64,000 nucleotides of DNA from UBA5314 sp964635975 (lineage in GTDB: Bacteria; Bacillota; Syntrophomonadia; Syntrophomonadales; Syntrophomonadaceae). This document shows, in pieces, positions 1 through 8,900 of the stretch. Position numbers and translations under genes: made by a program. Where the stretch lies: positions 98,602 through 162,601 of the forward strand of contig CAZWPO010000003.1 in assembly GCA_964635975.1 (NCBI GenBank), given 5' to 3'. Within the stretch, counting starts at the first letter, position 1. Each line of letters opens with the position of its first letter. The notes beneath the pieces are model-generated. The model saw nothing but the letters and a program-made list of their open reading frames with translations, did not search any database and was not told where the DNA came from.

Positions 1-6
1 ACTTAG

Positions 7-1206
7 ATGGCAAAGGCAAAGTATGAAAGGACGAAACCCCATTTAAACATAGGGACAATCGGTCACATTGACCATGGCAAGACGACGTTGACAGCGGCGA
101 TCACCTTGACATTGTCCAAAGTAGGGGGAGCCAAAGCGACATCGTATGATGAGATCGACAAAGCGCCGGAAGAGAGAGAAAGAGGAATCACCATCAATAC
201 GGCGCACGTGGAGTACGAAACCGCCACCCGGCATTATGCCCACGTAGACTGCCCTGGTCATGCTGACTACATAAAGAACATGATCACGGGAGCAGCGCAG
301 ATGGACGGAGCGATCCTGGTAGTATCAGGAGCCGACGGACCGATGCCGCAGACCAGAGAGCACATACTGCTGGCCCGGCAGGTAGGAGTGCCATACATTG
401 TAGTATTCATGAACAAGATAGACATGGTAGATGACGAAGAACTGCTAGAACTGGTTGAGATGGAAGTAAGAGAACTGCTGTCCTTCTACGAGTTCCCGGG
501 CGACGACATTCCGGTGGTAAAGGGCTCGGCATTGAAAGCGCTGGAATGCGGATGCGGAAGCCGTGACTGCGAATGGTGCGGGCACATATGGGAACTGATG
601 GATGCGGTAGACAGTTACATCCCGCTGCCGGAAAGAGCAGTAGACCGGCCGTTCTTAATGCCTATTGAAGACGTGTTTACGATAACCGGAAGAGGAACCG
701 TAACCACCGGCCGCGTAGAGAGAGGCCAGGTAAAGGTAGGAGACGAAGTACACATAATCGGAATGAGAGAAGACATCCGCAAGACGGTCGTAACCGGAGT
801 AGAAATGTTCAGAAAGCTTCTTGACTATGCAGAAGCGGGAGATAATATAGGAACCCTGTTAAGGGGCGTAGACCGGAAAGAAGTAGAAAGAGGCATGGTA
901 CTGGCCAAGCCGGGTTCAATCAAGCCCTTGACCAAGTTTCAAGCCCAGGTATATGTATTGACCAAAGAAGAGGGCGGCAGACACACTCCGTTTTTCGGCG
1001 GATATCGCCCCCAGTTTTACTTCAGAACTACTGACGTAACCGGAGTGATTCAGCTGCCGGAAGGCGTAGAGATGGTAATGCCGGGTGACAACATCGAAAT
1101 GGATATCGAACTGATCACCCCGATTGCGATTGAACCAGGATTGCGCTTCGCGATCAGGGAAGGCGGCCGCACCGTCGGAGCCGGCGCTGTTATCGCCATT
1201 GACTAA
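7..1206 (+). CDS. tuf: Elongation factor Tu, copy 1
   Basis: EF-Tu delivers aminoacyl-tRNA to the ribosome as a GTPase. The 399-residue protein has the G1 loop GHIDHGKTT (residues 19-27), DCPGH and NKID, followed by the beta-barrel domains 2 and 3, and is full length. The coding sequence matches the copy at 16437-17636 at every base from ATG to TAA, while the flanks differ at once. It carries a four-cysteine insertion-like segment (Cys181, 183, 188, 191) near the end of the G domain. Only six bases precede the start, so its promoter and upstream partner lie outside the window. Confidence 0.98.
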   Translation: MAKAKYERTKPHLNIGTIGHIDHGKTTLTAAITLTLSKVGGAKATSYDEIDKAPEERERGITINTAHVEYETATRHYAHVDCPGHADYIKNMITGAAQMDGAILVVSGADGPMPQTREHILLARQVGVPYIVVFMNKIDMVDDEELLELVEMEVRELLSFYEFPGDDIPVVKGSALKALECGCGSRDCEWCGHIWELMDAVDSYIPLPERAVDRPFLMPIEDVFTITGRGTVTTGRVERGQVKVGDEVHIIGMREDIRKTVVTGVEMFRKLLDYAEAGDNIGTLLRGVDRKEVERGMVLAKPGSIKPLTKFQAQVYVLTKEEGGRHTPFFGGYRPQFYFRTTDVTGVIQLPEGVEMVMPGDNIEMDIELITPIAIEPGLRFAIREGGRTVGAGAVIAID

Positions 1207-1243
1207 AGATTAAGGCAACAGTTGCTAAAGTTAAAGATTTATA

Positions 1244-1275
1244 GCAGCAGGGGATGCCCTGCTGCGATTGCTTTA
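1244..1275 (+). terminator. Likely terminator after tuf copy 1
   Basis: A nine-base-pair perfect stem (GCAGCAGGG at 1244-1252 with CCCTGCTGC at 1257-1265) has a four-base loop. The tail is only moderately T-rich, so termination may be partial. It lies between tuf and the promoter of the next operon. Confidence 0.6.
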
Positions 1276-1291
1276 ATCATCGACTGTTTTA

Positions 1292-1320
1292 TTGACACAA
1301 AGGTTGGCTTGTGCTAGAGT
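1292..1320 (+). promoter_or_regulatory. Vegetative promoter for rpmG-secE-nusG
   Basis: TTGACA at 1292-1297 and TAGAGT at 1315-1320 are separated by 17 bases, close to the sigma-A consensus. It sits directly after the tuf terminator and about 40 bases before the rpmG start. Confidence 0.7.
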
Positions 1321-1361
1321 ATTCTAGGATTTCTGCGCACAGGATGGAGGTGTATTTTACC

Positions 1362-1511
1362 GTGAGAGTAGGGATTACCCTGGCTTGTACTGAATGCAAG
1401 CAGCGCAATTATAACAGTACCAAGGATAAGAAAAAGCATACCGAAAAGCTCGAGGTTAAGAAGTATTGCAAATTTTGTAATACACATACCCTTCACCGGG
1501 AAATTAAGTAA
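1362..1511 (+). CDS. rpmG: 50S ribosomal protein L33, zinc-type
   Basis: Small 49-residue protein of the large ribosomal subunit. Cys9, Cys12, Cys36 and Cys39 form the paired CxxC zinc site of the cysteine-containing L33 class. I chose the GTG at 1362 because the family begins (M)RVGITLACTEC and GGAGG at 1346-1350 is well spaced; an in-frame start at 1311 would add an unrelated 17-residue tail. It begins the rpmG-secE-nusG group, a conserved order in Firmicutes. Confidence 0.95.
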   Translation: MRVGITLACTECKQRNYNSTKDKKKHTEKLEVKKYCKFCNTHTLHREIK

Positions 1512-1529
1512 ATCGGGGAAGTGAATTTA

Positions 1530-1778
1530 GTGGCGAAGAATAACGTTCCCGCCAAAAAGGAAGGAACAGACCTGAAGGGGCGCTGGGAAAGCCTCAAATC
1601 ATACATTACAGGCGTTTACAACGAATTAAAAAAGGTACACTGGCCTAATCGGCGTCAGCTTATAGCTTATACTGGAGTAGTTCTGGCAGCAGTCGCTCTG
1701 GTAGCTGCTATCATTTGGCTGTTCGATTCCGGAGTATCACTGGCGTTGGAGAAGCTCTTCACTAAATTTGGTGTATAG
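1530..1778 (+). CDS. secE: Preprotein translocase subunit SecE
   Basis: Single-span component of the SecYEG export channel. The 82-residue protein has a charged N-terminal part, the conserved YNELKKVHWPNRRQ segment, and one membrane helix near the C-terminus. GTG at 1530 is preferred because GGGGAA at 1515-1520 is nine bases upstream; the in-frame GTG at 1521 is too close to that site. It lies between rpmG and nusG and is probably co-transcribed with both. Confidence 0.95.
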   Translation: MAKNNVPAKKEGTDLKGRWESLKSYITGVYNELKKVHWPNRRQLIAYTGVVLAAVALVAAIIWLFDSGVSLALEKLFTKFGV

Positions 1779-1795
1779 ACATGGAGGAGGTGGGT

Positions 1796-2401
1796 ATGAT
1801 TACGACTGAAAAGGAATTGGAAGAGAATATTCCCGAACAGATCCTGGAAACCGAACTGGAAAGCGAAAACCAGATGCGGGGTGAATGGTACGTTGTACAT
1901 ACCTATTCTGGATACGAGAATAAGATCAAGGTCGACTTGACAAAACGCGTTGAATCCATGAATATGCAGGATAAAATCTTTGATATCATCATTCCTGAAG
2001 AGCAGGAAGTTGAGTACAAAGGCGGAAAACGCAAAGTAACCAGCAAACGCGTGTTTCCCGGCTATGTAATCGTCAATATGATTATGAGTGAAGATTCCTG
2101 GTATGTGGTTCGCCACACACCTGGGGTAACCGGTTTTGTAGGGAGTGGAGGCAAGCCCATCCCACTGCTTCCGCAGGAGATTACCAAGATACTGCAGCGC
2201 ATGGGTCTGGTGGAAAGCAAACCGAAGATCATCGATATTGAAGTTGGAGAAAACATTAGGGTCAAGAGCGGTCCTTTTGCTAACTTTGAAGGAGTGGTTC
2301 GGGAGCTTCTAGCCGATCGCGGAAAAATCAGGGTTAATATTTCCATGTTCGGCAGGGAAACCCCTGTAGAGCTGGATTATGAACAAATAGAAAAAATGTA
2401 A
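1796..2401 (+). CDS. nusG: Transcription termination/antitermination factor NusG
   Basis: NusG binds RNA polymerase and affects pausing, termination and coupling to translation. The NGN domain starts at GEWYVVHTYSGYENK, and the C-terminal KOW domain contains VKSGPFANFEGVV. An acidic extension of about 30 residues precedes the NGN domain. ATG at 1796 is chosen because GGAGGAGG lies just upstream; the in-frame ATG at 1781 would overlap that ribosome-binding site. rplK follows 13 bases later. Confidence 0.95.
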   Translation: MITTEKELEENIPEQILETELESENQMRGEWYVVHTYSGYENKIKVDLTKRVESMNMQDKIFDIIIPEEQEVEYKGGKRKVTSKRVFPGYVIVNMIMSEDSWYVVRHTPGVTGFVGSGGKPIPLLPQEITKILQRMGLVESKPKIIDIEVGENIRVKSGPFANFEGVVRELLADRGKIRVNISMFGRETPVELDYEQIEKM

Positions 2402-2414
2402 AGGAGGTGTAAGG

Positions 2415-2840
2415 ATGGCCAAAAAAGTACTGGGCAAGATTTCTCTTCAAATCGCAGCCGGAAAGGCAACTCCAGCTCCTCCGGTAGGACCCGCCCTTGG
2501 TCAGTATGGTGTAAACATTATGGGCTTTTGTAAAGAGTATAATGCTCGCACGGCAAACCAGACCGGTTATATTGTTCCGGTTGAGATTACGGTATATGCC
2601 GATCGGTCTTTTACTTTTATTTTAAAGTCACCCCCGGCGTCCGATTTGTTGAAAAAAGCAGCCAGTGTTGAAAAAGGATCCGGGGAGCCCAATAAGAAAA
2701 AGGTGGGCAAGGTAACGAGGGCCAAGCTGGTGGAAATTGCCCAGGTTAAAAAAGACGATCTCAATGCAGCCGATATGGATGCAGCCGTAAAAATGATCGA
2801 AGGCACCGCTCGCAGCATGGGACTCGAAGTAGTTGACTAA
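2415..2840 (+). CDS. rplK: 50S ribosomal protein L11
   Basis: L11 forms the GTPase-associated centre with 23S rRNA and L10-L12 and is the site of thiostrepton action. The 141-residue protein has the typical N-terminal PAPPVGPALGQYGVNIM segment and the C-terminal rRNA-binding domain. AAGGAGGTG precedes the ATG. It is followed by rplA, the standard L11 operon order. Confidence 0.97.
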   Translation: MAKKVLGKISLQIAAGKATPAPPVGPALGQYGVNIMGFCKEYNARTANQTGYIVPVEITVYADRSFTFILKSPPASDLLKKAASVEKGSGEPNKKKVGKVTRAKLVEIAQVKKDDLNAADMDAAVKMIEGTARSMGLEVVD

Positions 2841-2890
2841 TGACTGAATGTGGGAGGATCAAATCCGAATAACCACAAGGAGGAACCCAA

Positions 2891-3592
2891 ATGAGAAGGT
2901 CAAAGAATTATAAGGAAGCATTCAAACAAATAGAGCGCAACAAGCTTTATGAGCCTGCCGATGCGCTGCAGATGGTCAAGGAACTGTCCAAGGCCAAGTT
3001 TGATGAAACTGTTGAAGTTCATATCAAACTGGGCGTCGACCCCAGGCATGCTGATCAGCAGGTTAGAGGAACAGTTAGTCTTCCTCATGGTACCGGCAAG
3101 ACCAGAAAAGTACTCGTCTTTGCCAAAGGTGAGAAGATTAAGGAAGCAGAAACTTCCGGCGCCGACTATTTTGGAGGCGAAGAACTGGCCGAAAAGATTC
3201 AGGGCGGATGGTTCGATTTTGACGTAGCCGTAGCGACACCTGATATGATGGCCGTGGTAGGGAAATTGGGTAAAATATTGGGGCCTCGCGGGTTGATGCC
3301 CAATCCTAAAGCCGGTACAGTTACATTTGATATCGAACGTACTATAAAGGAACTAAAAGCCGGTAGGATTGAATTCCGTGTAGATAAAACCTCAATTGTA
3401 CACGCTCCAATAGGACGTATATCTTTTGATCAGGAAAAACTGTTGGAAAACTTGAATGCCTTTGCCGAAGCTTTGATAAAAGCCAAACCGGCAGCCGCAA
3501 AAGGCCAGTACATGCGTTCAGTCAATGTGTGTTCAACCATGGGACCGGGTGTTAAAATTAATCCGCTTGTGGTAATGGCAGCCAACAGGTAA
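2891..3592 (+). CDS. rplA: 50S ribosomal protein L1
   Basis: L1 forms the mobile L1 stalk near the ribosomal E site. The 233-residue protein has the family motifs GKLGKILGPRGLMPNPK and VNVCSTMGPGVKINP. AAGGAGG precedes the ATG at 2891. The gene is followed by about 200 bases of structured leader before rplJ, so rplKA and rplJL can be regulated separately. Confidence 0.97.
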   Translation: MRRSKNYKEAFKQIERNKLYEPADALQMVKELSKAKFDETVEVHIKLGVDPRHADQQVRGTVSLPHGTGKTRKVLVFAKGEKIKEAETSGADYFGGEELAEKIQGGWFDFDVAVATPDMMAVVGKLGKILGPRGLMPNPKAGTVTFDIERTIKELKAGRIEFRVDKTSIVHAPIGRISFDQEKLLENLNAFAEALIKAKPAAAKGQYMRSVNVCSTMGPGVKINPLVVMAANR

Positions 3593-3629
3593 AATACCTG
3601 TAGAAGACCCTTAAAATTGAAAAATGGAC

Positions 3630-3750
3630 TTAAGACAGCCGGTGGCAAAGCCTTAAAGAACTACGGTTCGCCTGCCGAGGTTATGATATATCGTTACTAA
3701 CCAACGAGTATGAGCCTTTGCAGCTGTCTGCAGAGGCTTTTGGTTTATAT
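3630..3750 (+). promoter_or_regulatory. Ribosomal protein L10 leader RNA
   Basis: The leader of rplJL contains the segments AGACAGCCGGTGGCAAAGCC (from 3634) and CCTGCCGAGGTTATG (from 3671), which resemble the Firmicutes L10 leader motif as I remember it. By family knowledge such leaders bind L10-L12 and adjust operon expression. A terminator-like hairpin follows at 3713-3746, as expected of an attenuator. Confidence 0.75.
3713..3746 (+). terminator. Attenuator terminator in the L10 leader
   Basis: An 11-pair stem, AGCCTTTGCAG (3713-3723) with CTGCAGAGGCT (3728-3738) and one U-G pair, has a four-base loop and is followed by TTTGGTTT. It sits after rplA and 50 bases before rplJ, so it can control readthrough into rplJL. 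Confidence 0.7.
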
Positions 3751-3796
3751 ATACCAAAAGCCGGTCACGATTCATAACTAAAGGGGGTGAAAATGA

Positions 3797-4330
3797 GTGG
3801 CCAATCAGAAAATAGTTGATAAGAAGAAAGAAGTCGTTCAAGGAATTCAAGAGAAGCTAGCTGATGCTCGCCTGGTAGTATTTACCGATTACCGAGGATT
3901 AACGGTGGATGAAATGAGCGATCTGCGCAATAAATTGCGCGTACCTGGTGTAGAATACAGGGTGCTGAAGAACACCATGACCGAATTTGCTCTCAAGAAC
4001 CTTGGACATGAAGACGTAATACCCCAGATAGCAGGACCCAATGCAGTTTTATTCAGCCAGGAAGATCCTGTTGGTCCGGTAAAAAGCGTATATGAGTTTA
4101 TCAAGCAGTACAAAAAGCTGGAAGTAAAAGTCGGGATACTGGAAGGACAGATGTTGACTCCGGATAGAGTAAAAGCTCTGGCCGATCTGCCGCCTAGAGA
4201 AGTGCTGATTGCTCAGGTACTGGGCACCATGCAGGCGCCGATCACCAGCCTGGCTTATGTCCTGAATGCCAATATAACTGGTCTGGCCCGGGCGCTCGAT
4301 CAGATTCGGGAGAAAAAAGAAGCTGTTTAA
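3797..4330 (+). CDS. rplJ: 50S ribosomal protein L10
   Basis: L10 anchors L7/L12 dimers to the ribosome stalk. The 177-residue protein has the N-terminal rRNA-binding domain (VVFTDYRGLTVDEMSDLRNKLR) and an alanine/isoleucine-rich C-terminal helix for L12. The GTG start at 3797 follows AAGGGGG. It is preceded by the L10 leader and followed by rplL. Confidence 0.97.
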   Translation: MANQKIVDKKKEVVQGIQEKLADARLVVFTDYRGLTVDEMSDLRNKLRVPGVEYRVLKNTMTEFALKNLGHEDVIPQIAGPNAVLFSQEDPVGPVKSVYEFIKQYKKLEVKVGILEGQMLTPDRVKALADLPPREVLIAQVLGTMQAPITSLAYVLNANITGLARALDQIREKKEAV

Positions 4331-4369
4331 GTATTTGAAATAGTATTTAATATGGGAGGTATACAATCA

Positions 4370-4744
4370 ATGAGTAAAGTTCAAGAAGTAATTGAAATCG
4401 TTAAGAATTTAACCGTTTTAGAGCTGTCAGAATTAGTTAAGGCTTTGGAAGAAGAGTTCGGCGTAAGTGCAGCTGCTCCTATGGCCATGGCCGCCCCGGC
4501 TGCTGCTGGACCTGCTGAGCCGGTTGAAGAGCAGACTGAATTCGACGTAATCCTGACCTCTTCCGGGGAGAAGAAAGTCAACGTTATCAAGGTTATTCGC
4601 GAGATCACCAGCCTGGGCCTGAAAGAAGCCAAGGATCTGGTTGACACCTGCCCCAATCCCATCAAGGAAAAAATCAGCAAAGAAGAAGCTGCCCAGATCA
4701 AAGCCAAGGTGGAAGAGGCTGGCGGAAGCGCAGACATTAAATAA
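4370..4744 (+). CDS. rplL: 50S ribosomal protein L7/L12
   Basis: Stalk protein that recruits translational GTPases. It has 124 residues: an N-terminal dimerisation domain, an Ala/Pro-rich hinge (residues about 37-55) and the C-terminal factor-binding domain with KVNVIKVIREITSLGLKEAK. ATG at 4370 fits GGGAGGT at 4354-4360; an in-frame start at 4352 would overlap this site. A terminator follows. Confidence 0.97.
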   Translation: MSKVQEVIEIVKNLTVLELSELVKALEEEFGVSAAAPMAMAAPAAAGPAEPVEEQTEFDVILTSSGEKKVNVIKVIREITSLGLKEAKDLVDTCPNPIKEKISKEEAAQIKAKVEEAGGSADIK

Positions 4745-5104
4745 GACCGCCTCGAAAAGCTCACGCTGTCGAGCAAATCCAACGATGAAAGACTCTCTCT
4801 AACAGGTAGGGAGAGTTTTTTATTTTACAAGTGTTAAGAAGACACTTCCCATGTTTTCTAAGGCGAATAACGATTTTGCTAAGAGCGGATGAGACTATCC
4901 AGTAACGGGGATCACCGATAAATAGTTCGAGCAATGCAGATAAATCTATGCAAAGCTTGGTTGAAAAAATGCAACATGCTGTTAAGATAATAGCGGATTC
5001 CTAGAAAATCGGGGGATTGAGCCAGATTCCTATTGAACAAAGTGCTGTTCTGGTATAACCTAGGTTTAGGTTTAAATTTACAAGAGAAGGGAAATGATGT
5101 TAAT
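4745..5104. other. Gene-free interval between rplL and the membrane protein gene
   Basis: It holds the rplL terminator and, near the end, a weak promoter-like pair TTGAAC (5033-5038) and TGGTATAAC (-10 at 5054-5059) with only 15 bases between the hexamers. A short stem ATGCAGAT/ATCTATGCA lies in the middle. I recognise no known RNA family here. Confidence 0.4.
4792..4826 (+). terminator. Terminator of the L11/L10 operon
   Basis: ACTCTCTCT (4792-4800) pairs with AGGGAGAGT (4808-4816), with a U-G pair, and is followed by six T and a further T-rich stretch. Confidence 0.8.
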
Positions 5105-5809
5105 ATGAAAAGATGTTTCCCGGTAATGACGCTAATAGCTCTCATTCTCTTGGGCCTATCAGGCCAGGTATTCGCAGCTGATACGGAGTGGAAGCTCAAG
5201 TTAAACGCTGATCGAACTATTAGTGAAAGTGTCAGCACTGAACAGGGCCAACATATTAATTACAGTACTTCCTGGAAAATGAGCGAGGAAGCCGGGCGGA
5301 TAATGTTTACCAGAGCTATACCCACCTGGCAGGTATACAGCAGTGAAGTGGACCGGTTGCCTGTTCAGATTACTGTTAAGGATTATTTCCTGTGGCAGGA
5401 TATCGAAATCATTTCAGCTGCTCAACAAAATGCCCAGCAGGGAGTTTTTTCTTCCCTGGCCGATAAGCCAGTTCGTCTTATAATTCAGCTGCCTGGAGCG
5501 ATTGGTACGAGCAGCGCTGATAGTATCGAAGATGGACGAACAGCCATCTGGCAGATTTCCAGAGGAGCTGATATCCAGAACAAGGGGCTTTTACTCCAAG
5601 CAACACTGGTCGATGGATACATCGTAAGCATACTGTTATTTGTTCTTGGATTTGCGGTCATAGCGGGGCTATTCTTGCGCAAGATACGCAAGACCCATAA
5701 GCTTATCGAGGAAGAGTACTCGTTGGAGAACATCGACCTGGAAAATCTGCACGCCGAAAAGGAAGTTTCAAAGGATAACAAAAATAATTCAGACAGCGAG
5801 AAAGAATAA
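5105..5809 (+). CDS. Membrane-anchored extracytoplasmic protein of unknown function
   Basis: I do not recognise a family. The 234-residue product begins with a Sec-type signal peptide (KR, hydrophobic core, cleavage likely after GQVFA at residue 24), then about 160 residues predicted outside the membrane, one hydrophobic span near residues 180-200 (VDGYIVSILLFVLGFAVIAGLFL), and a charged, Glu/Asn-rich cytoplasmic tail. ATG at 5105 has AGAAGGGA upstream and gives the signal peptide; an in-frame start 24 codons earlier does not. It sits alone between rplL and rpoB, a place usually without such a gene. Confidence 0.75.
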   Translation: MKRCFPVMTLIALILLGLSGQVFAADTEWKLKLNADRTISESVSTEQGQHINYSTSWKMSEEAGRIMFTRAIPTWQVYSSEVDRLPVQITVKDYFLWQDIEIISAAQQNAQQGVFSSLADKPVRLIIQLPGAIGTSSADSIEDGRTAIWQISRGADIQNKGLLLQATLVDGYIVSILLFVLGFAVIAGLFLRKIRKTHKLIEEEYSLENIDLENLHAEKEVSKDNKNNSDSEKE

Positions 5810-5810
5810 T

Positions 5811-5839
5811 TTGACTAAAAATATTTTATATGCTAACAT
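5811..5839 (+). promoter_or_regulatory. Promoter upstream of rpoBC
   Basis: TTGACT (5811-5816) and TAACAT (5834-5839) are 17 bases apart in AT-rich DNA. The leader of about 140 bases before rpoB contains a U-G-containing stem, AAGCGAGG (5906-5913) with CCTTGCTT (5926-5933), followed by T-rich sequence, which could be an attenuator. Confidence 0.6.
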
Positions 5840-5977
5840 TAATAATTGCCATTCATGCTATAGGATGGTAATCTGGTATCCTATTGTTTAGGAAAGTTGA
5901 TTTAGAAGCGAGGTTTAGGGTTAGGCCTTGCTTTTCACTCTTTTTGGAAAAAAATAATTTAGGGGTGAAGTGAAGGA

Positions 5978-8900
5978 ATGGCTGGTATGGTTGATTATGG
6001 AGCAGTTCAAAGACTGAGCTACTCTCGTATCGAAGAACCTATTGAGTTGCCCAATTTGATCCAAGTTCAGCTCAGTTCTTACAAGTGGTTTCTGGAGCAG
6101 GGTTTGCGTGAAGCCTTGCAGGAAGTATTCCCCATCTCGGATTTTACTGGCAACCTGGAACTAAACTTCATAGACTATAGCTTGGGCGAGCCCAAATATT
6201 CAGTGACGGAATGCAAAGAACGGGATGTCAGTTATCAAGCCCCGCTGAAACTCAGGGTAAGGTTGATTGACAAAGAAAACGGTGAGATCAAGGAATCAGA
6301 AGTGTACATGGGTGATCTTCCGTTGATGACAGAAAAGGGCACCTTCATTATTAACGGCGCGGAGAGAGTTGTAGTAAGCCAGTTGGTTAAGTCACCAGGA
6401 GTATACTTTAGCGACCGCTTTGATGTGGCCGGCAACAGATTATACGGCGCCACGATTATACCCAACCGTGGGGCCTGGTTTGAACTGGAAATGGACAGCA
6501 CCGGAGCCATTTATACCAGGATAGACAAGACACGTAAAATACCGGTTACGGTTTTGCTAAGGACTATTGGATTTGAGACCAATGAAGCCATACTTGAGCG
6601 TTATGGCGGAGAAGAAGCCATAGCCCGTACTCTTGAAAAAGATCCCACCAGTAATAGAAAAGAAGCCTTAATTGAATTTTACCGTCGCCTGCGACCGGGT
6701 GAGATGGCAACTGAGGATGCGGCTGAGCAGCTTTTAAACAACCTCTTTTTTGATCCCCGACGTTACGATATGGCGGCGGTAGGTCGCTATAAAGTGAATA
6801 AGAAACTGGGCCTTAACATTCAACCGGAAACCCGCTATTTGACCGTTGAGGACATTACGACTACCATTGCCTACCTGCTGAAACTCATCCGGGGTGAGGG
6901 ACGCACGGATGTCATTGACCATCTCGGCAACCGCCGACTGCGTTCTATTGGAGAACTCCTCCAGAATCAGTTTAGAACTGGGTTGGTGCGCATGGAACGA
7001 GTAGTCAGGGAAAGAATGAGTATTCATGACGTTGAGACGCTGACCCCGCAGGTGTTAATAAACATTCGTCCAATTACCGCCGCCGTCAAAGAGTTTTTTG
7101 GCAGTTCGCAGTTGTCTCAATTCATGGACCAGACTAATCCTCTGGCCGAACTGACGCACAAAAGACGATTAAGCGCCCTGGGACCGGGCGGTTTGACTCG
7201 TGAGCGGGCCGGATTTCAGGTGCGAGACGTTCACCATTCTCATTATGGCCGGATATGTCCTATTGAAACACCTGAAGGTCCTAACATCGGACTGATTGGC
7301 TCACTGGCCACCTTTGGCCGCGTCAATGACTTCGGTTTTATTGAGACACCATACCGGAAGGTGGATAAGGAACAGGGGCGGGTTCTAAATGAAATACACT
7401 ATCTTTCCGCCGATGAAGAAGAAGAATATATAATCGCACAGGCCAATGCGCCACTTGATCACGAGGGATTCTTTATTGAAGACCGGGTTGAAGCCAGGCA
7501 CGGGGAGGAGATTCTTGAAGTCTCAGTCAAGCGCTGCGACTATATGGACGTTTCCCCCAAGCAGGTCTTCAGTGTGGCAACCTCTTTAATACCGTTCCTA
7601 GAAAATGATGATGCTAACCGCGCATTAATGGGTGCTAATATGCAGCGCCAGGCTGTGCCTCTGATCAGGACCGAAGCTCCCATCGTTGGAACTGGGCTTG
7701 AATACAAGGCCGCTAAGGATTCGGGCGCTGTTGTAGTCAGTAAAAGGAGCGGGAAAGTAAAGGGCGTCAGTGCCGACCGGATAGTAATCGAGTGTGATGA
7801 CGGCAGCACTGACACATACCCACTGATGAAGTTTGTCAGGTCCAACCAGGGGACTTGCTACAACCAGAGGCCGATCGTCAAGACGGGGGACTATCTTGAA
7901 GCAGATACTATAATTGCTGACGGCCCCAGCACGGACAAAGGTGAACTGGCATTGGGAAGAAATGTCCTGGTGGCCTTCATGCCCTGGGAGGGTTACAACT
8001 ATGAAGATGCCATTCTCATATCAGAGAGATTGGTCAAAGAGGATGTATTTACCTCCATCCATATTGAAGAATATGAATGTGAAGCCCGGGATACCAAGTT
8101 GGGCCCGGAAGAAATAACTCGCGATATTCCTAACGTATCGGAAGATATGCTAAAAAACCTTGACGATCAGGGCGTCATCAGGGTGGGTGCCGAAGTTAGA
8201 CCAGATGATATTCTGGTAGGAAAGGTTACCCCCAAGGGTGAGACGGAGCTGACACCCGAAGAAAGGCTTTTACGAGCTATTTTTGGAGAAAAGGCACGTG
8301 AAGTAAGAGACTCTTCACTGAGGGTTCCCCATGGAGAAGCTGGTAAAGTAGTAGCGGTAAAGCGCTTCTCACGGGAGAAAGGTGATGAATTGCCGCCGGG
8401 CGTAAATCAACTGGTGCGCGTGTATATCGCCCAGAAGAGAAAAATATCCGAAGGCGACAAAATGGCTGGCCGCCACGGAAACAAAGGGGTCATATCCCGC
8501 ATACTGCCGGAAGAAGATATGCCCTTCTTAGAGGACGGCACACCCGTGCAGATAGTATTGAATCCACTGGGGGTTCCCTCCCGTATGAATATCGGACAGA
8601 TTTTAGAGTGCCACCTGGGATGGGCAGCCAGGAGCATGGGCTTTACCATAGCCACTCCGGTATTTGACGGTGCTGACGAGGATGATATCTTCGCCAAATT
8701 AGCTGAGGCCAGTCTGCCGGTAAACGGAAAAGCGGTCCTCTATGATGGAAGAAGTGGAGAAAAATTTGACCACGCAGTCACTGTCGGCTATGTCTATATG
8801 CTCAAACTAGCCCATTTAGTTGATGATAAGATTCACGCCCGCTCTATCGGACCGTATTCCCTGGTTACCCAGCAGCCGCTGGGTGGCAAAGCCCAGTTCG

